From Acidobacteriota bacterium (lineage in GTDB: Bacteria > Acidobacteriota > Vicinamibacteria > Vicinamibacterales > UBA2999), in the NCBI GenBank assembly GCA_016213695.1, contig JACQZV010000017.1, positions 1-54,855 on the forward strand: DNA of 54,855 nucleotides. Reading direction: 5' to 3'. A program made the translations under genes and the position numbers. Of this stretch, positions 34,933 through 43,578 are shown piece by piece; positions within the stretch are counted from its first letter, which is position 1; each line of letters begins with the position of its first letter. Below the pieces are notes generated by a model. That model did not search any database. It was given only the letters and a program-made list of their open reading frames with translations, and was not told the origin of the DNA.

Positions 34933-35841
34933 TCACACAGTGAGATGGTGGCCTAGACTCTCCAGATGTCCGCGCAACTCACGCAACATCTGTTCGGCCA
35001 CTCGTTTCTCTGCCAAGGTGGTCGCCTCGCTGAGATAACCCCAATCGCTGAGTTGCTCTGCCTCGGCTGGTCGATGGCGCAATAGCAGGAAGAACAACGC
35101 CGGTGTGGGGCGCGACACGTAAAGCGCCCATCGGCCGCTCCATATCGAATAGGGGTCCAGCGGACGGGTCATCTGTGCCGCGAAGTCCGCCAACGACGCG
35201 GCATCGGTGCGCAGAAGCGGCGCCAACCCGACACTCGTGCATGTCGTGACGTCACCTGACCGCGCCTGCACCGCACCATCGGCGGTGGCGACGAGGCCGC
35301 CCTGAAGATCGTAACGCCGTACGATGTGATCGAGGAGCGACGGAACGTCCGTGATGCGGTTACCGATATCGCAAATGTCCCAGTGCGGCGAGACATCAAG
35401 GCGGGTGGTTCGCTCCGCGTCGGTCTCGAACGCTCCATTCCAGTGGGCTGGCCCCCGATGCACCTCCCAATGGCGAAAGCCTGCGATGAGGGTGCCGTCG
35501 CCCGTGTCGCGGACGTCACCGCTTGCGGCACACCCGGCAAAACTCGGAGTGCGCTCATCCGTGGCAAAGCGCAGCTCGAGGTCGAACCAGAGTCGCCCAG
35601 GGATGAAGGTTTCCTGAAACTTCACCCGTGCCTCGCCCGAATGCGGTGCGCCCTTGCGATTCGACGACATCTCCCCAAACGCGCCCACCTTCATGCGGTC
35701 TCGCATCAGGAAAAGGCTCACGGTCAGCTGGTGCCTCACCTCTCGCGCGGCGCGCGCCAGCAGGTCCGCCAACGCTTGGTCCCGAAGCGCCAGCACATAG
35801 GCATCAGGTGGAATAATGTCTGGTCGTTCCATCGGTCGCAT
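34933..35841 (-). CDS. Protein of unknown function
   Basis: 302 residues, no family recognised and no signal peptide or membrane segment, so cytoplasmic. The N-terminal helix (AYVLALRDQALADLLARAAREVRHQL) is amphipathic; the middle is mixed alpha/beta with HWEVHRGPAHWNG and SPHWDICDIGN; the C-terminus is a charged helix (LAEKRVAEQMLRELRGHLESLG) that may form a coiled coil. The start may be the second Met at 35832; neither has a good ribosome site. Codon use agrees with neighbours. Confidence 0.65.
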   Translation of the reverse strand: MRPMERPDIIPPDAYVLALRDQALADLLARAAREVRHQLTVSLFLMRDRMKVGAFGEMSSNRKGAPHSGEARVKFQETFIPGRLWFDLELRFATDERTPSFAGCAASGDVRDTGDGTLIAGFRHWEVHRGPAHWNGAFETDAERTTRLDVSPHWDICDIGNRITDVPSLLDHIVRRYDLQGGLVATADGAVQARSGDVTTCTSVGLAPLLRTDAASLADFAAQMTRPLDPYSIWSGRWALYVSRPTPALFFLLLRHRPAEAEQLSDWGYLSEATTLAEKRVAEQMLRELRGHLESLGHHLTV

Positions 35842-35881
35842 TAGGGAGGGATGTCATGGCGCCCGGCGTTCATGGCGCCGC

Positions 35882-36541
35882 TCAGGGGGCACGATACGCA
35901 ATGAGAACGGCATCAACTGCCGACTCCACGCCGTGATGCGTGTACTGGTACCGCGTCACTCCAAGGCCAAGTACGAAATCCACGAGCTGGTGATCCGACA
36001 GCGTCCGGCGGGCCACGGTGTACGACGACTCCGCCGCAGTCGCCGCGAGCGCCCGCAGTCGAGGTTCGACCGGGGCGGCGGATTCCACTGTCCACGCGTA
36101 CAGCGCATCCGCGCGACTCGTCAGGTCGCGGCCGAGCAGGGCGCCGACCCGCAGCGGAAGCTCCAGCACGAAGTCCGCGCGATCGGGTGTGGCGGCGCCG
36201 AGCAGCAGGGCGTCCCGGTAGGCGTCCGCCGGCCCGGCGGGAGGCGCCACGTGATACACCTGACCGGCGCGACAGACGATCAAGGAACGAACCGGCTGGC
36301 GGGACGGCTCCCACCAGGCGAGCGCCATGGGCCAATTGCGGACGGCGGCCACAACGACCGAGTCGTTGCGAACCGCCGATATCACGGTGGTCACCCACGT
36401 GAAGACTGAGTCGCGCGGGGCAGTCGCGCCGGCCGGCGTCCAGGAGACAGCGGCGTGGTAGCTCCACGAGGCGCCCTGTGTCAACGGGAGCCCCGCGCAA
36501 GCAGCGTGATGCGTGAGTGCCGCCAGCAGGAAACTGATCAT
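35882..36541 (-). CDS. Hypothetical secreted protein
   Basis: 219 residues, with a short signal-like start (MISFLLAALTHHAACAG). The remainder, beginning LPLTQGASWSYHAAVSWTPAG, resembles the many small secreted beta proteins of this group in which a GxxW/Y opening precedes an eight-stranded sheet. No catalytic motif is seen. It lies 56 bases after the TPR gene and may share its transcript. Confidence 0.65.
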   Translation of the reverse strand: MISFLLAALTHHAACAGLPLTQGASWSYHAAVSWTPAGATAPRDSVFTWVTTVISAVRNDSVVVAAVRNWPMALAWWEPSRQPVRSLIVCRAGQVYHVAPPAGPADAYRDALLLGAATPDRADFVLELPLRVGALLGRDLTSRADALYAWTVESAAPVEPRLRALAATAAESSYTVARRTLSDHQLVDFVLGLGVTRYQYTHHGVESAVDAVLIAYRAP

Positions 36542-36597
36542 GAACCGTGAGACCGTGTCTGACTGCCCGCCCCGCCGAGACCCGTCACCTCGCCCCG

Positions 36598-37593
36598 CTA
36601 CTTCAGCGCATTCAGCGCCTGCTGCGACAACCGACTCTTCGGATTGATCTTCAGTGCTGTTTGGTACTGCACGCGGGCCACGTCCTTCGCCCCGCGCTTC
36701 TCCGCGATCTTCCCGAGATAGTAATGCGACAGCGCGATGGTCGGCGCGGACGCGTCGGATGCAGGCGCGGCCAGGAATCGCTTCAGGGCCGCCTCTCCGC
36801 GATCGATCTGCAGTCCCGTGAGTCCCGAGATCCGCCCAGTGTTGTAGAGAGCCCAGGGGTCATCCGGACGGCGTCTTGCGAACTCATCAGTCGCAGCCAG
36901 CGCTTCGTCGGGCTTGCCGGCGCGCACCAGCGCGTCGGCGAGTGCCGCGAAGGCCACGACACTGTCCGGCGCCAGCAACGTCGCCTGCTGGTACGCGGCT
37001 ATCTCGGCTGCGGGCTTCTCCTCGTACTGCGCCAGGTCGCCTCGGGACATGGCCCCGCGCATCGCATTGCGCTTGGCAATCTCCGCAGCTTGCGCGCGCG
37101 CCTTGTCCATGCTCCCGCCCATGACGGAAGGCGCCTGCGCATAGAAACCCACGAGGCCGATCCGGGCATCCACCTGGTTCGGATCCAGTTCCACCGCGCG
37201 CTCCCACTCCTTGCGAACGCGCCGCGCCAGCAGTGGCGCCCGAAACACATTCGCGCGCTTGGCCGCCTCGCCCAGCGCGCTGCCGAGCCAATAATGGTAG
37301 AGGGCATTCGCGTCCTCGAGCTGCACGGCGCGCTCGAACTGTCGGATCGCCTCGTCTTGGTCGTTGCCGATCATGGCAATGCGCCCAAGGAAGTATGGGG
37401 CCGTCGCGACGCGCTCGTTGGCTTTCTGTACCGCCACCAGCTCGCCCTTCGCCTCGGCGTACTTCGCCTCGTTGAACAGTCGCGTCGCGCGGTCGATCGA
37501 CTGCGCGCCCGCGCCGGACGCTAGAACACCCAGCCCGACGACCATCAGGCTGACCGAGTACCGGAACGCCGGCACCGCGTGTTTCAACGCCAT
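36598..37593 (-). CDS. Secreted TPR-repeat protein
   Basis: 331 residues: a signal peptide (cleavage near GAGAQ, residue 31) and then several tetratricopeptide repeats, for example RATRLFNEAKYAEAKGELVAV, DEAIRQFERAVQLEDANALYHYWLG, EIAAYQQATLLAPDSVVAFAALADALVRAG and DVARVQYQTALKINPKS. It is a periplasmic protein-binding scaffold. Its ATG overlaps the end of the DUF4386 gene by ten bases, so the two are coupled. Confidence 0.9.
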   Translation of the reverse strand: MALKHAVPAFRYSVSLMVVGLGVLASGAGAQSIDRATRLFNEAKYAEAKGELVAVQKANERVATAPYFLGRIAMIGNDQDEAIRQFERAVQLEDANALYHYWLGSALGEAAKRANVFRAPLLARRVRKEWERAVELDPNQVDARIGLVGFYAQAPSVMGGSMDKARAQAAEIAKRNAMRGAMSRGDLAQYEEKPAAEIAAYQQATLLAPDSVVAFAALADALVRAGKPDEALAATDEFARRRPDDPWALYNTGRISGLTGLQIDRGEAALKRFLAAPASDASAPTIALSHYYLGKIAEKRGAKDVARVQYQTALKINPKSRLSQQALNALK

Positions 37594-38327
37594 ATGGACG
37601 CTCGCGACGCGCTTGCCTCAGCCAACCACCGCTGTTCGTTCACCCCGAACGCGAGGAGCCACGCGATGTACGCCAAGGAGACAAGGAGGCCGACCGCCAG
37701 GGTGAACGGGAGCAGGCGAGCGGCGAGCGGCTCGTACAGGTAGGTCAGCCAACCCAGGCCCGAGATCACCGACGCCACGCCGAGGAGGCGCGGCAGGAAC
37801 GTGGACCTGAACACGAGGTAGCCCTTTCCGAGTGCATAGAACCCGAAGAACACCATCGCGATCGTCTCTGCCTGGTGATTCACGTGCAGAAAGAGCAGCG
37901 CCTGCGCGTGCAACTGCTCCGCGTTGAAGACGCTCAGGTACTTCGCGCCCCCCAGCACGAGCAAGGGAGACGCGAAATAGAGACGGCTGACGAGTTTGAT
38001 GGTGCAGCCGGTGATTCCGAGGATTGCGGCAAGCAGCGACAAGCTCCTGCTCACCGGCTTGAGCAGGTCGTAAAAGAGCACGGTCATCGCGATCTGGCAC
38101 GCCATTTCGATGAGGTACACCGCGTACGCCAACCGATACAGCGGCTCATTCGCCAGGATGTTCGACGCCGTCAGCGTCGCGTTGCCGTACTCCACCAGCC
38201 GGTCGGCGACAAAGCCCTGCGCAAACGCTCCCATCAGCAGAGTGGCCAGGAAGAGCGCGCCCGTGACTCTCGCTTTCGTTCGTGGCGACATCTCCCGCAC
38301 CCGCTCCCTCTGTGGCGCTGTGTGCAT
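37584..38327 (-). CDS. DUF4386 membrane protein
   Basis: 247 residues, six to seven membrane helices in the DUF4386 pattern: KARVTGALFLATLLMGAFAQG, VADRLVEYGNATLTASNILANEPLYRLAYAVYLIEMACQ (loop and second helix) and FLPRLLGVASVISGLGWL. The ATG at 38327 follows GAGGAAAGGGT; the ATG at 38291 is a weaker alternative. Conserved element D lies 85 bases upstream, and the TPR gene is coupled downstream. Confidence 0.87.
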   Translation of the reverse strand: MHTAPQRERVREMSPRTKARVTGALFLATLLMGAFAQGFVADRLVEYGNATLTASNILANEPLYRLAYAVYLIEMACQIAMTVLFYDLLKPVSRSLSLLAAILGITGCTIKLVSRLYFASPLLVLGGAKYLSVFNAEQLHAQALLFLHVNHQAETIAMVFFGFYALGKGYLVFRSTFLPRLLGVASVISGLGWLTYLYEPLAARLLPFTLAVGLLVSLAYIAWLLAFGVNEQRWLAEASASRASIWR

Positions 38328-38412
38328 ACCCTTTCCTCGTGAGTGCCTATGAGCGGACGTCGCGCCAGGCGGACGCGCTGACGATGAAAATGTCCGCATG
38401 GCCGCGATGCTG

Positions 38413-38432
38413 TCCTATGGTATCCCCATACG
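38413..38432 (-). promoter_or_regulatory. Conserved 20-base element, copy D
   Basis: TCCTATGGTATCCCCATACG (read on +), 85 bases upstream of the DUF4386/TPR pair and directly beyond the stop of the next DUF4386 gene. Here TATGG-N5-CCATA is an exact dyad. Confidence 0.6.
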
Positions 38433-38451
38433 TTCCGCACCGCAATCGGTT

Positions 38452-39222
38452 TCATCCTGCGCCGACGGCTCCCGTCCTCTCGGATCCGCTCATGGCTGCC
38501 TGCTCCTTCCATCGGGGCACGTTGACCCCGACAATCAGCAGCCAGAGACAGAACGAGATCTCCGCGACGCCCGAGAGCAGGAGGAACGGAAAGATCTTGT
38601 TCCCCACGGCGGGGGCCAGGAAGTGCCCGAAGCTGTTGGCCAGGTACAGCGATCCTTCGATGAAGAGCAGCACCGCGAGAAAGCGGGGCACGAACGACGC
38701 GCGCAGGATCAGGTAGCTGAGCGTGATGCAGAACATGCCGAAGAACGACAGCGCGATCATGTAGCCGTTGTCGAACATCCGGATCGAGAGATAGGCCGCG
38801 GCCTGCAGTTGCGCCGTGGTGAACGCCGTCAGGTAGGACGCCTTGCCCAGCAACACCAGCGGCGCGTAGTGCGCGAGCAGGGCGAGCGCCTGTACGGCCG
38901 CGCCAACCGTGGAGAAGAAGACCATGATCACGGCCAGCTTCTTGTCCACGATCTTGAACAAGTCGTAGAGCAGGATGTTCAGCGGGATGCACCAGAGGAC
39001 GTAGAAGACCTCGATCGCGAACCCCACGCGGTAGAGCAGCTCGTTGGCGATGATGTTCTGCGCCGTCGCCACGGCATCGCCGCTCACGACCAGGCGGTCA
39101 CGGACGCCGAGCTGCGCGAACGCCCCTCCGACGATGATGATCAGGTACAGGAAGCCCGCAATCCGGGCCTTCGCCAGCGGCGAGGCGTTGCCCAGCTGGC
39201 GGATCGCTACGCGATTGTGCAT
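38452..39222 (-). CDS. DUF4386 membrane protein
   Basis: 256 residues and the most typical DUF4386 member here: KARIAGFLYLIIIVGGAFAQLGVRDRLVV, QNIIANELLYRVGFAIEVFYVLWCIPLNILLYDLFK (loop and helix), FFGMFCITLSYLILRASFVPRFLAVLL and a last helix near residue 225. It follows the amidohydrolase lipoprotein gene by 27 bases and probably shares its transcript. Confidence 0.88.
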   Translation of the reverse strand: MHNRVAIRQLGNASPLAKARIAGFLYLIIIVGGAFAQLGVRDRLVVSGDAVATAQNIIANELLYRVGFAIEVFYVLWCIPLNILLYDLFKIVDKKLAVIMVFFSTVGAAVQALALLAHYAPLVLLGKASYLTAFTTAQLQAAAYLSIRMFDNGYMIALSFFGMFCITLSYLILRASFVPRFLAVLLFIEGSLYLANSFGHFLAPAVGNKIFPFLLLSGVAEISFCLWLLIVGVNVPRWKEQAAMSGSERTGAVGAG

Positions 39223-39249
39223 TGCCTTTCTCCAGATGAGTGAGTCACG

Positions 39250-40590
39250 TCACCGTGCCGGTGGTGTCGCGCTGGGCGATAGAACACGAGTCACCTCAAA
39301 GCCGTTCTTGAACACGCGGACGATGGCGCGCGTCGCGGTGATATCCACCAGCGGGTTCCCGTCCACGAGCACGAGGTCGGCGCGCGCACCCAGCGCGATG
39401 CGTCCTCGGCCTGCCAGGTGATAGGCCTCCGCCGGCGCGCGCGTGGCGGCGGCAAGCGCCTCGACCGGCGTCAGACCGGCCTGCGTCAGGAGTTCCATTT
39501 CACCGTGCACCGAGGCTCCGTGCGCCGTCAGGTTGGGCGCGTCTGTTCCAGCCAGCAGGCGCACCCCCGCCGCCTTGAGCATGCGTACGTTCTCCAGGGC
39601 ACGAGCGATGTCGAACCTGACCAGGTACGGCGCCATCGGGTGGTCAGCTCCGGGACCCGCCTTGGTGAGCTCCGTCCGTTGGGCCGGGCTCAGGAAGGGC
39701 GCAATGCGGACGTCCGCCGCGAGCGCCGACCCGAAGCCATTGCTCTGGAATGCACCGAAAATAGAGAGTGTAGGACTGACGAACACCTTGCGCTCCGCAA
39801 TCTCCCGCGCGAACGCCTCGTCGATCAGTGAGTCACTGAAGACATGCACGAGGCCGTCGACGCCGGCGCGCACGGCGTCGCGAGCGCCTTGGATGGAACT
39901 GATGTGAACGACGGCGAGCACCCCGGCGGCGTGCGCGGCCGCAATCACTGCGGCAAGCGTCTCGCGTGACACGGTGGTGAACAGGGGCGCTCCGGGCTCG
40001 TAGAGGATCTTGATGTAGTCGGAGCCCTCGGCCAGCCGCCCCTTGACCAGCGCCGCTGCCTCGTCAGGCCTGCTGATGGTCGAGAAGGTCAGCCCGAACT
40101 GCGTGCCCAGACCCCGCGGCGACGTGAACGGCGACCCAGCGGAGTAGAGATCGGCGAGATCCGTGCGGTCCAAGCGGTCCCGGCGGGGAGTGAGCGTCCG
40201 CGCAACATTGATGTCGGACAGCATGTCCAGCTCGGTGGTCACGCCGAACCGCAGCGCGTTGCGCAAGGACGCGGCACTGGGCACATGGGCGTGCGCGTCG
40301 ATCAGGCCTGGCAGGAGCGTGCGTCCCGTGCCGTCGATGACGGGGAGTCCGGACGGAGGAGTTGTCCGGCCGATGGTCATGATGCGACCGGCGGCGACGA
40401 CAACATTCATGCGCTCGCGGGTGCCGTCGCCATCAAAGACACGGACGTTGCGCACGACAAACGAATTGCCATCGACGGGCGCGCCGGCGCTCACGACGAC
40501 CGCGGGAGCGCTCGTGCACGCCGAAGCGACAAGCGCCCCGACAATCACCAGCGTGAAACGCGGCGCACGCCGCACAGAACAACTGCTCAT
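39250..40590 (-). CDS. Amidohydrolase lipoprotein
   Basis: 446 residues of the amidohydrolase superfamily, exported as a lipoprotein (lipobox VASAC, Cys25). Metal ligands: HxH in LIDAHAHVP, the likely carboxylated Lys in SDYIKILYEPG, His in LAVVHIS, His in GLVHVFSD and Asp in LLAGTDAPNLT. It hydrolyses amide or ester bonds, perhaps dipeptides or imidazolone-like substrates, outside the cytoplasm. AAGGAG lies 10 bases before the ATG at 40590. Confidence 0.9.
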   Translation of the reverse strand: MSSCSVRRAPRFTLVIVGALVASACTSAPAVVVSAGAPVDGNSFVVRNVRVFDGDGTRERMNVVVAAGRIMTIGRTTPPSGLPVIDGTGRTLLPGLIDAHAHVPSAASLRNALRFGVTTELDMLSDINVARTLTPRRDRLDRTDLADLYSAGSPFTSPRGLGTQFGLTFSTISRPDEAAALVKGRLAEGSDYIKILYEPGAPLFTTVSRETLAAVIAAAHAAGVLAVVHISSIQGARDAVRAGVDGLVHVFSDSLIDEAFAREIAERKVFVSPTLSIFGAFQSNGFGSALAADVRIAPFLSPAQRTELTKAGPGADHPMAPYLVRFDIARALENVRMLKAAGVRLLAGTDAPNLTAHGASVHGEMELLTQAGLTPVEALAAATRAPAEAYHLAGRGRIALGARADLVLVDGNPLVDITATRAIVRVFKNGFEVTRVLSPSATPPAR

Positions 40591-40654
40591 GAGCGAAACT
40601 CTCCTTCGGGTAGTAGTGTCGGTACCTGGTGCCGTGACGACGCGCCGCCGGCTC

Positions 40655-40879
40655 CTACGCTTCTTCAGCTGACGCTGTCGGGTCGAACGCGAGCAGGTCA
40701 CCCGGTTGGCACTGCAGGGCCTCGCATACCGCCTCGAGTGTCGAGAAGCGGATGGCGCGGGCCTTTCCGGTCTTGAGGATGGACAGATTGGGCAGGGTGA
40801 TCCCGATGCGCTCGGAAAGCTCCGTCAGGGACATCCGGCGCTCGTAGAGCATGTCGTCCAGCTTGACGATGATCGGCAT
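40655..40879 (-). CDS. XRE-family regulator, YozG-like
   Basis: 74 residues: a short Cro/C1 helix-turn-helix (MPIIVKLDDMLYERRMSLTELSERIGITLPNLSILKTGKARAIRFSTLEAVCEALQCQPGDLL over nearly its whole length, given in parts by the blocks VKLDDML, SLTELSERIGIT and ALQCQPGDLL). It starts two bases after the stop of the DUF2975 gene, the usual pairing for this regulator type. Confidence 0.92.
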   Translation of the reverse strand: MPIIVKLDDMLYERRMSLTELSERIGITLPNLSILKTGKARAIRFSTLEAVCEALQCQPGDLLAFDPTASAEEA

Positions 40880-40881
40880 GG

Positions 40882-41409
40882 TCAGACCGTCCCGTCGAGG
40901 TCTTCGCGCATGCGCGCGCCCTGCTCGAAAACGCGCGCCAGCACAAAGAGCAGCAGTACGGCGAGCCATCGCGTCAGGGAGAAGGTCCAGCGCAGCGCGA
41001 GCGGGTTGGCGTCCGAGGCGACGCTGGCCGCCACAATGCCAACGGCGAGATGCAACAGCTCCAATCCCAATATCCCCCAGGCGATCTGCTGGAGCCGAAC
41101 GGCATTCGCCGACACGAACGGCGTGCCGACGAGAACGGACTCCACAATCGACAAGAGCCGACCGAGCACCCGCTGCGTGATGGGCACCGCGACGATGCCG
41201 ATCACCATGATCAGGCGCATGCCCAGAAACAGCGTCGACGTGTCACCGGTTCGCCGAACGCCAAGCGCCGCCATCACCGGTTCCGCAGCGACCAGACTGG
41301 CGATCAACAACGCCGATATGAGGAAGCCCATCAGCAGATTCAGCTCCTTCAGGACACGAAGGACCTTTCGAGAGAGTGAAAGGGTGTCAGGGTACGTATT
41401 CTTGGGCAT
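40882..41409 (-). CDS. DUF2975 membrane protein
   Basis: 175 residues, four membrane helices (about 24-45, 64-82, 106-128, 145-163), matching the DUF2975 family commonly found with a YozG-type XRE regulator. Function is unknown; the pair is thought to sense an envelope signal. AAGGAG is eight bases before the ATG. It is the first gene of the pair; a promoter and dyad lie upstream. Confidence 0.88.
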   Translation of the reverse strand: MPKNTYPDTLSLSRKVLRVLKELNLLMGFLISALLIASLVAAEPVMAALGVRRTGDTSTLFLGMRLIMVIGIVAVPITQRVLGRLLSIVESVLVGTPFVSANAVRLQQIAWGILGLELLHLAVGIVAASVASDANPLALRWTFSLTRWLAVLLLFVLARVFEQGARMREDLDGTV

Positions 41410-41438
41410 ACTGCCGGCTCCTTCGCTGTTCTTACTTG

Positions 41439-41456
41439 GTAGGGTGTGCCTACACC
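41439..41456. promoter_or_regulatory. Dyad before DUF2975/XRE operon
   Basis: GTAGG-GTGTG-CCTAC (41439-41453) overlaps a second dyad GGTGT-GCCT-ACACC (41443-41456). It lies between the promoter and the ribosome site, a roadblock position for an autoregulator. Confidence 0.55.
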
Positions 41457-41466
41457 GTCTCGTTTA

Positions 41467-41495
41467 TCAATAACCTTCTTATCGCTGTTCGTCAA
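41467..41495 (-). promoter_or_regulatory. Promoter of DUF2975/XRE operon
   Basis: Minus strand TTGACG (41495-41490), 17-base spacer, TATTGA (41472-41467), in an AT-rich patch 58 bases upstream of the start codon. Confidence 0.5.
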
Positions 41496-41496
41496 G

Positions 41497-41950
41497 TGCC
41501 ATATCGAGAATCAGTATGACACGGAGGCGTACTCTCGTCCGATCTTGAGTGCGGGGCCCAGTCCGGGAGGCTGCACAGGTGCTCAACAAGGCACCCGCCA
41601 GGCTTCGGCACGCATCACAATGCGGGCAATCACAGCGGCGACGTTTTGGCCGGCATCCTGCGTCTGCGGCGGTGAGGCGCGGCTTCCAGCATCGATCACC
41701 CGCCGGCCGCGCCGCCGAGGGACTCGCAGACCGAGTCAGCTACTGGAGTATCCGGTCGGTCGAAGTCGCGCTGCGCCTGCTTCCCTTGCGCGAGGTAGCC
41801 GAGCGCCGTGAAGGCGCGCTCCGTGCCATGGTACCAACGGAAGTCGAGTAGCTGGCCGATCGGTGCGATGGGATCCTGGTCATTAGCCCCACCAGCACGA
41901 GCACTGATGACGCCCAGTCGTCCACATCTCCGGCTGACTTGCGGTTCGCG
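41497..41950. other. Intergenic region, no supported gene
   Basis: About 450 bases between the DUF2975 promoter and the stop of the M56 gene. Open frames on both strands are short, lack ribosome sites and give Arg/Ala-rich translations unlike any family I know. It may contain remains of an old gene, but nothing can be named. Confidence 0.45.
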
Positions 41951-43060
41951 TCACCTCGGCTTGACGGTCACGCTGATCACGCGCGCAGACGCGTTTGCAC
42001 TTGATGACTGCACGCCGCTCGATACGGTGACAGGACCGGACGCAGCGGACACACGAGGCAGCAGTCCACCGGCGGCGACCGCAGCGATACCGACGCAGGC
42101 GGCCACGAAAGATCCGGACCAGCGCTGACGTCTCTCAGCGTCCCGCCGCAGCACGCGCTGCGCCCGTTGCACGATCCGGGAATCGGCCGATGCGAAGGTG
42201 GATCCACATTGCGCGGCCGGGTCGAGCGCCAAGGCGAAGGCGGTCAGCGCGCGCACGTGGGCCAGCGGCGCGCCCACCCGCATCACCGCGGCGTCATCGC
42301 AGATGAGTTCCGCGTCGCGCTGCATCCGGTCTGCCACCATCGCGACGAGCGGCGTCACCACGAGCAGCGACGCGAGCGCCTGCGCCGTGGCCATCCAGGC
42401 CGGGTCGCGTCGCTCGAGATGCGCGACCTCGTGCGCCAGAATGCTGCGCCGCTCTTCCACAGCCAGCCCGTTGAATGCGTCCAGCGACACGCACACCTCC
42501 CGACGGCCGAGCGCGACGGCGCTCCCAATTGACTCGCAGGCAGTGACGCGAAGCGGACCGGCCGTGCGCGAATGCAGGGCGTCGCCCGAAATGCCAAGCG
42601 TCGCGTTGCTGATGGGTCGGCGCGTAGCCAGCAGGTTACCGAATTGTCGCCGACGCCGCAGCAGCCGCGCCGTCGCCAGCAGGGCCGGAAGCAGGATTCC
42701 GGCGCCGACGATGCAGCGGATGATTACCGCGAGCGGCTCGTGCATCTGCGCCGCCACCACGTGCTGCTGACCCTCCGCGCTGACGGCCAGCGTGGCCGAG
42801 ACCGGGGGAATGACCAGCGGGAAGGCGGACCGCAGCAGGGCCGGCAGGTGCAGCACGCCGGTGAAGCCGTCGTCGGATACCAGCGTGGCAACAAGCGACG
42901 TGACGACGGGCGCGACCAGCGCACCTTTCCAGACATAGTCTCGGACCCGGGGTGCCCGGATCGCCCATCGGCCGGCGGCCAACGCGACGGCGCTGATGAT
43001 GGTTGCGTGCACGACCCAAGTCAGCAGAAAGTCCGTCACCGAGGATACGAGGGCGGTCAT
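41951..43060 (-). CDS. M56-family (BlaR1/MecR1-like) membrane metallopeptidase
   Basis: 369 residues. It has several membrane helices (about 10-30, 42-60, 112-132, 225-242, 318-336) and the cytoplasm-facing zinc site HEVAH (210-214) in ILAHEVAHLERRD, with the family block ELICDDAAVMRVG after it. It lacks the C-terminal penicillin-sensing domain of BlaR1 and ends with a short exported tail. Proteins of this kind sense an envelope signal and inactivate their BlaI partner by proteolysis. Its ATG overlaps the blaI-like stop (ATGA). Confidence 0.92.
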   Translation of the reverse strand: MTALVSSVTDFLLTWVVHATIISAVALAAGRWAIRAPRVRDYVWKGALVAPVVTSLVATLVSDDGFTGVLHLPALLRSAFPLVIPPVSATLAVSAEGQQHVVAAQMHEPLAVIIRCIVGAGILLPALLATARLLRRRRQFGNLLATRRPISNATLGISGDALHSRTAGPLRVTACESIGSAVALGRREVCVSLDAFNGLAVEERRSILAHEVAHLERRDPAWMATAQALASLLVVTPLVAMVADRMQRDAELICDDAAVMRVGAPLAHVRALTAFALALDPAAQCGSTFASADSRIVQRAQRVLRRDAERRQRWSGSFVAACVGIAAVAAGGLLPRVSAASGPVTVSSGVQSSSANASARVISVTVKPR

Positions 43061-43449
43061 GTCCGCTTCCCGAGGTCACGTTCCGCCTGCCGGAGGAGCT
43101 GTCGCAGGCGCACCACGTCGCCCGGGCGTACCTCTCGGGGTTCGACGGCGTGCGGCGCGACCGGCCGAAGCGGGGAGTCAAACACGGCCTCCAACATGGC
43201 CGCCAGGCGGGCGATGAGGACGCTGCGCCGACGAACCGCCGAAGTGAACACGTTCCCGTTCCGTTCGGAGCGATGCCGCACGAGGCCGCGCTGCTCGAGC
43301 CGGGACAGCAGTGTCGCCACGGTCTTTCGGGACACCCGAAGTCTGGGTTCGAGGGCCTCGTGGATATCGGCCACCGTGGCTTCGCGGCGCCGCCATAGGA
43401 TGCCCATGATCGCCAAGTGCAGGTTCGTCAGCTCATGGTAGTCAGCCAT
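43057..43449 (-). CDS. BlaI/MecI-family repressor
   Basis: 130 residues from the ATG at 43449. The winged-helix domain is clear: LTNLHLAIMGILWRRREATVADIHEAL, RVSRKTVATLLSRLEQRGLVRH. The C-terminal half is the dimer region cut in known homologues. It is paired with the M56 peptidase and diverges from the HExxH gene; two CCAAC-N4-GTTGG dyads lie between, the expected operators. Confidence 0.93.
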   Translation of the reverse strand: MADYHELTNLHLAIMGILWRRREATVADIHEALEPRLRVSRKTVATLLSRLEQRGLVRHRSERNGNVFTSAVRRRSVLIARLAAMLEAVFDSPLRPVAPHAVEPREVRPGDVVRLRQLLRQAERDLGKRT

Positions 43450-43503
43450 CCCACAAGATATGCGACGCGGTTGACACGAGGCAACCCTTGACGGCACACC
43501 AGT

Positions 43504-43543
43504 GTCCAACGACTGTTGGACCTCACTACCAACACTTGTTGGA
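43504..43543. promoter_or_regulatory. Two operator-like dyads between blaI-like and HExxH genes
   Basis: GTCCAAC-GACT-GTTGGAC (43504-43521, perfect 7-base arms) and CCAAC-ACTT-GTTGG (43529-43542). The 16-base cores are 23 bases apart, about two helical turns. They differ from the TACA-type bla operators but have the same layout. TTGACG at 43488-43493 could be the -35 for the + strand gene. Confidence 0.7.
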
Positions 43544-43578
43544 TTCCGGTGCGCACCACCTATCCCGTGGAGTCATGT

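Noticed and set aside
41549-41851. 100-residue + strand frame in the intergenic region before the M56 gene
   Set aside because: No ribosome site and no similarity to anything I know; Arg-rich composition as expected for random high-GC DNA.
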